From contig NC_044981.1 of the NCBI RefSeq assembly GCF_008728515.1, forward strand, positions 4,392,538 through 4,456,537: 64,000 bases of DNA, written 5' to 3'. Position numbers and translations under genes: made by a program. Positions 57,501 to 64,000 of the stretch are shown here, one piece after another; position 1 is the stretch's first letter, and the number at the start of each line of letters is the position of its first letter. Under the pieces are notes generated by a model. It was not told where the DNA came from and ran no database searches. It saw nothing but the letters and a program-made list of their open reading frames with translations. This DNA comes from Papio anubis (taxonomy: Eukaryota > Chordata > Mammalia > Primates > Cercopithecidae).

Positions 57501-59379
57501 TGAGCCCAAAGCAGGGTCACGCAAGAACTTCTAGGCCCCACGAATGCATCATCCTACATTCCGTATTGTCACAAGAGGAATCCATGTCCAAGTACTCCCA
57601 ACCCACATTTGGGGGTGGCAAGAGACCACACATCCCCACTCAGCCCTCACCCAGCCCTCAGAGCTCTAGGCACTGTGCACCTGCTGCCTGCCTCTTCACA
57701 GCCACACTGCAGATATTTGTCACTGCTGCTTTGTGGGGAAAAACAGGAGGCTACAAGAGGTGCACTACAGTGCATGAGTGTCCCCGTGTTGTCCGGCCAC
57801 CTACAGGATGTGACCAGGCCTGTGTCCCGCAGCCTTCACAGCGTTCCTCCCACACTGCCCCCTCACCCAGCCCCCACCCCCAGGTCAGGAGCTGGTTCCC
57901 CACCAGGGAGGAGCACCATGGATATTCCAGGGACCCCTAACTTGCTGACTTTCTAGAAAAGGCACCACTTTGCTGCAGTTATTACCCCCAGGTCTGAGCT
58001 GCAAACAATGCCATGTGCGAGCACATGAAGGCTCAGGACCCAACTCAGGACCCCCAGCCCATCAGTCACACACCTGTGATCAGACTTGTTATCTGTCTTC
58101 CTTCAGAGGTGCAGTGTCCAGTGGAAGCTGGACCGCAAGACACAGGGACCCCAGAGAACAAAAGCAGTGGCACAGTGGGTGCATGCTGGCCTGGGAGGTG
58201 GCCTGGGTCTCAGATTCTAGCCCTGTCTCAGCCACAAGGATTCAGAGCTATCACTTACTGTGGTTTATGTGTCCAGTGTGAGCTAAATTCTTCACATGCT
58301 GTGTCTTGTCAACTCCTCTAGTCCCCAGAGTCTGGTGTACAACAAGGGAGGGAGTTCAGCCAGTGACACCCATTGACTGGGTGCCATACACAAGCATTTC
58401 TCAGTTCTCTACAGAGTCCTTGTGTCAACTGGCAGGTGCCTGCACTGCTCCAACTAAAGGGCGAAGAAAATACACATCACTGAAGGCAAAGACCTGTTCA
58501 GGTGAGAAGGGATTCCAAACCATGACACATGAATTCTGTCACTCTGCCCTTCCTAAAAATATGCACACATAGCACAGCCATCTGCACTCTCTTTGTTCTC
58601 CACGAGCTTCTAGAGCTTCCCAGTTGGTTCCATACTATCTCCATTATTCTACCAGGCCCTGGAGGATGTGCTGACTTCACCCTGTGTCTACACATAGGCA
58701 CATATGTGCACAAACACATGTGCACACCCACTCTTACTCTTCTTATCTCAGATTCACAAAATGAGAGTGCTGCAGGAGTCATTAGAGAATCTCCAATGGG
58801 CAATAACAAAACATCCTTCCATACCGATAAGTGTTTCCCCATGACACTAATCTTTGTAAAAATAAAATTGGGAGGTAGAGCTGGCCTGTCATTTCTAAGG
58901 TTGCCTCTCTCCCTGCCCTTCTGATCCCAAATGGCTTAGGCTTCCTGGTAATGCTTTGGAATAGACTTTTCCCTCTCATCAATCTATATTAGCCCACCCC
59001 AGGAGGCCAGTTCACCCGTGGGAGGTGGGGAAGCTGTCTCCCACCCTGCTACCTTCAGATTCACAATTTCTTTTGGATGGAGTGACTTCTCAAGTCCCTT
59101 GGATGTCTTCCCAGAGATGGCTCCTGCATATCCTTAGTGGGGAGATTGGCACAAAGCATCAGCAGTCCCAGGAGACCCTAAGCCCTCCTTTATCTCTAGG
59201 GGATAAAGACCTTCTACTGGCTTTATGGACTTGGAGACCTCTCCCACTCTCAGTTCAAGGTATCTTTGGTAATTACCACTTTCAACTAACCTTTTTGAAA
59301 GTTATCTCACCCTCATCTCTCTTACATCCCATTCTCATTCCTGTTTCTTTTCTTTCTCAGGATAACGTAGCAGTTAAAA
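57501..59379. other. Low-repeat segment, no gene recognised
   Basis: About 1.9 kb. Plus frames of 152 (57482-57940), 115 (57609-57956) and 131 codons (58529-58924) lack domains and overlap one another or a minus frame. 58200-58330 could hide a reversed MIR. No promoter or splice pattern stands out. Confidence 0.4.
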
Positions 59380-59394
59380 GCTAGGGCTTTGGGG

Positions 59395-59546
59395 TCAGGC
59401 TCAGTGGCTTCTGCCTGTAATCCCAACACTTTGGGAGGCCAAGATGGGAGAATTGCTTGAGGTTAGGAGTTCGAGACCAGCCTGGTCAACATAGCGAGAC
59501 CCCATCTCGATCAAAATAAATAAATATTAAAAAAAAAAAAAAAAAG
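59395..59546 (+). mobile_element. Alu left monomer (FLAM) with 15-bp target-site duplication
   Basis: A left arm only, then aaataaataaat and a run of A's. Flanked by gctagggctttgggg (59380-59394) and gctagagctttgggg (59547-59561). Confidence 0.9.
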
Positions 59547-59561
59547 GCTAGAGCTTTGGGG

Positions 59562-59750
59562 TTAGCTTGCCTGGACTCCAGCCCTCTGTCACCCACTAGC
59601 TTTGAGATTTACCCACTCTGGGTATCCATTTCCTTTCTGTTAAATGGGAATATGATAACACCTGATCAAGTGGAGTAGAGATTAAATGAGATAATGCTTA
59701 CAAAACGCCTAGCAGAGTAACTGACATATACAAAGAACTCTGTAGGGATT
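59562..59750 (+). mobile_element. MIR SINE
   Basis: 'ggactccagccctctgtcac', 'gttaaatgggaatatgataa' and 'gattaaatgagataatgctt' in MIR order. Confidence 0.8.
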
Positions 59751-60045
59751 ATTTATTATCCTTTCTCATGCAGACGCACAGGCATTCATGTTCACAATGC
59801 TTTTACCCCTGCCATTACAGGTTCTAGCAACAAAGAGAACATGTGTGACAGAGGCCTACTCAACAAGCCAGTTAACTTCCTGGAGTCACTTAAAACCAGG
59901 AAGATGGGTGTCCTCATAAAACATAGGACTGGCCCAGTCATAAAGGTGAAGCTAAACATGGCTTGGCTGTGGGAACTGTAGGGCTGAATGGACAGAGCTG
60001 AAAACCAGATTTCTTCATCTACAGACTGACAAAATTGTCTATGAT
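59751..60045. other. Unassigned segment
   Basis: No gene or named repeat. Confidence 0.3.
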
Positions 60046-60960
60046 CCTTTGATTCTGGCTCATGACATCTTGTTTTTCCTTCTTCCTAAGCATGGACCTT
60101 TGCCCAATCCCATCTTCTCTGTTTCCCACTCCACACTCTTCCCTCTGGGGACAATCCACGTCCAGGGCTCCCTTCTAGCCCTTGTCTCCTGAATCTGTTG
60201 CACTAGCCCCAATCTCTCTCCAAATTTCCAGGGAGCTGCAGATGTTTCCACCCACGTCCCACCAGCACCTCAACCCAGCAAATGGGAAACAGCTCATTAT
60301 CTGCCCCACACACCAGCTGTTTTTCCATTCATTCTCCTCGTCACTGGATCTTGAAAACCTAGGTCATCTCTGTCCCCACCTGCAGCCCTCAACTCACTCT
60401 ATAGCCAACACCTGCTTTTTCTTTCTTGGAGCATCACTTGCTTCTTGCTTTCTATCTTCCCTCCCAACTCTGTGTGTCTGATCCTTTTCACCGCCTGCCT
60501 AGACCTCCTGTACTAGCCCCTAACTCATTCCCCTGGCTCCAGCCAATCATTTGCTCAGTCCAGCCTATGCTCTGCCACCAGGCCGGTCTTTAACCCAGGC
60601 ATGCCTCTATTTCAACATCATTTGCCTTCTTAATCACCTATGAGATGAAATCCACTGTCCCTGTTCATAGCAGTAGGAGGGACCTCCTCAATTCTACCTC
60701 AGTATAACTCCTCCCCTCTAGTTGTCCACAGACCCAGCCAAACCAGCATCTCCCCATTCTCCAAATACACCTCATCCTTGCTGCCTTGTGCCTTTGCAAC
60801 CTGCTCTCTCAAATCCAACTTCATCCCCACCCCTGGGTTATTCATGAAATCTATCCCCATTGCCCTGGCCAAAATAATCCCTCAGAAGGTCTCATTTCTC
60901 TGAATCCCCAAAGCTCTTTGAGCTCCATTTGGATGCTCACAAGAATTTAATTCAACAAAC
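60046..60960 (+). mobile_element. L2 LINE, long copy (~0.9 kb)
   Basis: Matches the L2 order ('cctgtactagcccctaactc', 'tgagatgaaatccactgtcc', 'tgctgccttgtgcctttgca'), ending near 'caaagctctttgagctcc'. Frames here are remnants at best. Confidence 0.7.
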
Positions 60961-61149
60961 ACATACTGGCACAGATCACATGAAAGAGGGTTGTCCTTGG
61001 CACTGGGGGAAGGGAGTGGAGGGAGACCAGTTCCTCTCCTCTCCATCAGATCCTTGAGTTAGCAGCTATGAGAGATGGCAGAGCTCGGCTAGAGTTTTAA
61101 GAAAGTTAAGTTATTAGACAAAAGTGAAGGCAAAGATCTGACTGCAGTT

Positions 61150-61345
61150 GGCATAGTTAAACGGAAGAGCCTGAAGCCCTGTATGTGAATCTTGCCTCCA
61201 CTATTTCCTACCTTGCAGAACATGGGCAAGTCACTTCACTTTTCTGAGCATCCATTTCTTCACCTGTAAAATAAGCATAGTAATAATTCATATATGTTGT
61301 GAGGATTACATGGGTTTAGCTCAGTGTCTGTCATATAGTATTATT
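61150..61345 (+). mobile_element. MIR SINE, first of a tandem pair
   Basis: 'gggcaagtcacttcactttt' and 'cacctgtaaaataagcatag', then 'gtgaggattacatgggttta'. Confidence 0.8.
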
Positions 61346-61532
61346 CACTAGCCAGGCAACCTTAGGAACAATACTTAACATCTGTGCCTCAGTTTCTTCA
61401 TTTGTGGGGAAAAAGAGAGATAGTAGTTTCTACCTCAAAAGTTGTCATAAGGATTAAATGAGTTAATGTATGCAAATCCCTTCAAACAGTTCCCAGCCCA
61501 GAGACAGGATTAAGAAATGTTAACTATTTGGA
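61346..61532 (+). mobile_element. MIR SINE, second of a tandem pair
   Basis: 'gtgcctcagtttcttcattt', 'aaggattaaatgagttaatg' and 'agaaatgttaactatttgg'. It follows the first MIR without a gap. Confidence 0.8.
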
Positions 61533-61625
61533 TATGATGATGTTGATGCTGCAGTTGCTGTTGATGATAATGACAATGATGTTGATGATGATATTGATGC
61601 TGCTGCTGCTGATGATGATGATGGC
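61533..61625. repeat. GAT/GCT trinucleotide cluster
   Basis: Interspersed gatgatgttgatgctgctgc units, about 90 bp, directly after the MIR pair. Confidence 0.9.
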
Positions 61626-61649
61626 AATGGCCATGCTGAAGCAAGAGAT

Positions 61650-61940
61650 CATGTGTGTGACATTTTCCCTATGAGATTGTAAATTTGGGGAAAGATACTA
61701 TAATTATTAATATATTAACATATCTCTATGTGTGACTAGCATAGTACCTGATGCTCTTGACCAGATGGTAAATATTTCAGGTTTTCAGGCCAGAGGTCTC
61801 TGACATTGTGATGCAAAAGCAGCCACAGAGGATATGTTAACAAATGAACAAGGCTGTGGTCTTTGGCCTACGGGCTGTAGTTTGCTGGCCCCTGCTCTAT
61901 ATACATTCATTAAATAAGCAAGTGAGTGAATGAACAAACA
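61650..61940 (+). mobile_element. L2 tail interrupted by a hAT-like DNA element
   Basis: The L2 tail pattern 'gactagcatagtacctgatg' and, after the insertion, 'cattcattaaataagcaagt' plus gaatgaac. The insert occupies 61757-61894. Confidence 0.55.
61757..61894 (+). mobile_element. hAT-like DNA transposon fragment
   Basis: 'gaccagatggtaaatatttc', 'ctacgggctgtagtttgctg' and the end gcccctg match a known hAT-type MER family whose name I cannot fix. Confidence 0.65.
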
Positions 61941-62179
61941 AATGGATAAATGGGTTACATAAAGGAAACTGACCATTTCTCTTCCTGGGGAACTTTATCA
62001 GGAATCCCCAGGACTCAAGCAAGGACGTGGGATTCGCCTCTATCCTTTTCTTCTATTCTGAGAAAACTTGGGATGGGCGATGGAGGGGGCAGTGTGGATT
62101 CTATGCAAACACTGTAGACAACACCAGGGCTGGTCGCCTGTGAATAAGAGTCAGGGGCACCAGTTCCTTGCTGCTCGGT
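61941..62179. other. Unassigned segment
   Basis: No gene recognised; may contain a few bases of ERV sequence next to the LTR at 62180. Confidence 0.3.
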
Positions 62180-62947
62180 GTGTAGTTGTCCACAGTTCTT
62201 TCTGCCTGCTGCACAGACAAAATGGCTGTGGCATTGCAGTAGAGAGAGTTTAGTGATGTGAGGCTGGCCATGTAGGAGAACTGGAGTTATCACTCAAACC
62301 TGTCTTCCCAAACGCTGGGAGGTTAGGGTTTTAATGGACAATTTGGTGGGCAGGAGGCTAGGGAACGAGTGCTGCTGATTGGTTGGGGGAAAAAATCATG
62401 AGTGTGGAAAACAGTCCTCATGCACTGAGTCCACCTCTGGGTGGGGCCACAGGAACAGTTGAGTCACGAATCATGAGTCTGGGTGGGGTCAGTCTGAACA
62501 ATATCTCAAAAAAAAAAAAAAGGAAAAAAAAACTTAGCTTCTGCAATAGTGATGTTATCTATAATTGAGAAAGTCACAAATCTTGTGACCTCTAGCCACA
62601 TGACTCCTGAGCCATAAGAGATTATAGAAATGATACCTATCTGTAACCTCTGGTCATATAACTTCTGAGCAGTAAGGGATTACAGAAACTATGCCTACAT
62701 TTTGCAGAGTTGAGGCCCCTCTCGTAATCCTATTCTTCTGGCCTTTCATTAGTCTTACAAAGGCAGTCCCTGAGCAAGGAGGGGGTTAGTTTTAAGACAG
62801 GACTATTATAACTATAAACTAAATTCCTCCCAAAGTTAGCTTGTTCTATGCCCAGGAATGGCCAAGGACAGCTTGGAGATCAGAAGCAAGATGGAGTCAA
62901 CTATGTCAGATATCTCTTACTGTCATAATTTTGCAAAGGTGGTTTCA
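62180..62947 (-). mobile_element. Solo ERV1-type LTR, minus strand, related to the LTR at 51612
   Basis: Read on the minus strand it starts tgaaaccacctttgcaaaat and follows the order of 51612-52317 ('actccatcttgcttctgatc', 'ggagtcatgtggctagaggt', 'gataacatcactattgcaga', 'cccaccaaattgtccattaa'). Roughly 65-70 percent similar by eye. Contains an A-rich insert at 62507-62530. The left boundary is uncertain by tens of bases. Confidence 0.7.
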
Positions 62948-64000
62948 GTTGTGATCTCCAGGTCAGTAACATCAGTGACACAGGGAGTTGCGAGAAATGC
63001 AGACTCCCAGGTGCCACCCCAGGGCCTGGCTCTGGGGCACAAGTCCATTTGCTCTGGAGATGGTGCTTCTCCTTCAGCCTCACTGACTTCACACGAAAGT
63101 AGCATACCCAACCCTTCATTCCCTTCACAAATCCTTAGACTAACAGAGTGGGAAGGGCCCAAGGGGACATCTCTATCCCTTTGTTTTACTATCAAAGAAG
63201 TTGTTCAAGCTCTGCTATTTGGGGTGGTAATAAAACTTTCCTGTTCTCTTCTGGCTGCCCTCTTTAATGTCTGTCCATGAGCTACAGTGCAGCTTTCAGT
63301 CTCTGACATTCTCTGCTTGGGCAGACTCCTCATCTGCCCAGGACCAAAGAGACCCTCAGCCCCACTATCCCACCCACCCCTACAGCCACCTGGCTTTCCT
63401 ACAAGAGGATCAGCAGCCCTTTTCCCCACTAAGACCCCACTGCTGGATCCTCGAGTACTATAGCAGGGTTTCCAAACTCCCTTGCAAAACGCCCAGCTTT
63501 CTCTGGGAGCTTGTGGAGGTTCCAGGGGACCTTTTTGGAAGTACAGGCAGGCTTTGAACATTCTGTGAGATTACCTCCCCTTATTGTGCTTTGAATATTG
63601 TGATAAGATTAAGTCCGAATCCAATTCCCTTCCCTGCCTTTATCCAAATTATAAAATACCTAGAAAATGCTCATTTTCTCCCAAATACAAAGACTAGGCC
63701 AGAGAAAGAACTCAATGTCACCCAGAAGAGGAAAATGCATTTGATTTGTCACACTGTGGTTTAGGTAATAAACAATGTAAAATGAAAAGGAAAACTGTTA
63801 TTCTAGCTCCTCAGAGCCTCTATTCTTAACCTTAATAAATCAGTATTTCCTTTTTATCGTGTTTTTTCAGACACCCCCTTTTCTATTCCACCCCAGCTCC
63901 ACTTTGATTATGTTACCAGATTAACCACCGTTCTCTGTTCCCTTCAGAAAACATTCCATGATGCTTATGAACCCAGACAGCAAGGAAGCCACTCACCAGC
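62948..64000. other. Low-repeat segment to the window end
   Basis: About 1.05 kb. A 140-codon plus frame (62858-63280) starts inside the LTR and has no recognisable domain; a 118-codon minus frame (63205-63561) overlaps it. 63000-63020 and 63100-63190 are weakly repeat-like. No gene recognised. Confidence 0.4.

Noticed and set aside
57482..57956. 152- and 115-codon frames overlapping in different frames
   Set aside because: Low-information P/S/H-rich reading with no homology that I can see; overlapping frames suggest a stop-poor GC-rich stretch.
61150..61532. Tandem MIR pair as a tRNA gene pair
   Set aside because: MIR heads derive from tRNA, but no cloverleaf with intact A and B boxes can be folded here by eye.
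62858..63280. 140-codon plus frame near the window end
   Set aside because: It begins inside a minus-strand ERV LTR and overlaps weak repeat remains and a minus frame; no domain seen.

Overview
The window looks like nuclear DNA from a catarrhine primate, most likely an Old World monkey. It is packed with Alu, L1, L2, MIR and ERV/MaLR LTR copies. Two of the youngest Alu copies (4013-4302 on the minus strand, 40731-41032 on the plus strand) carry AluY variants that I associate with cercopithecoid rather than human AluY: a GATCCGGCC box before the A-tail half, and CTAGCCGGG in the right arm. I recognise no protein-coding exon of a known gene, no tRNA, rRNA or snRNA gene and no CRISPR array. Nearly all of the longer open frames lie in transposon sequence or in GC-rich or tandem-repeat DNA.

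Region by region: 1-581 is an L1 ORF2 fragment. 600-11030 is one ancient L1, nearly full length in consensus order, cut apart by a retropseudogene, an LTR, a duplicated 0.4 kb module carrying an AluY, a primate L1 3' end with two Alus, and an older Alu. 11030-16170 is a second old L1, itself interrupted by an Alu, an MST-type LTR, an L1MA copy and a small Alu. 16170-20195 holds L2 and L1 tails and unrecognised DNA. 20195-21515 is the most gene-like stretch: a GGGA/GGAA purine tract with G-quadruplex motifs, a CpG-rich block of about 480 bp, and a 15-bp tandem array that repeats the E-box CACGTG.

21515-39000 is mostly low-repeat DNA with several local duplications: a 162-bp pair 1.33 kb apart; a TGGCA-type minisatellite whose edge and about 400 bp of flank recur 2.1 kb away; and a CACTCA array. 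It also has solo LTRs, scattered MIR/L2, and a possible TATA-box promoter near 35450. 39545-42660 is an old L1 in minus orientation with nested Alus. 42700-64000 is a mosaic of Alu, L2, MIR, L1ME and LTR copies, with two related ERV LTRs in opposite orientation (51612-52317 plus, about 62180-62947 minus).

Nothing here works as an operon or pathway. The history read from the sequence is repeated retrotransposition: at least eight insertions can be ordered by nesting and target-site duplications. All family names were assigned from memory of consensus sequences and by eye, so subfamily labels are tentative and boundaries are good to about 5-20 bases unless a target-site duplication fixes them.
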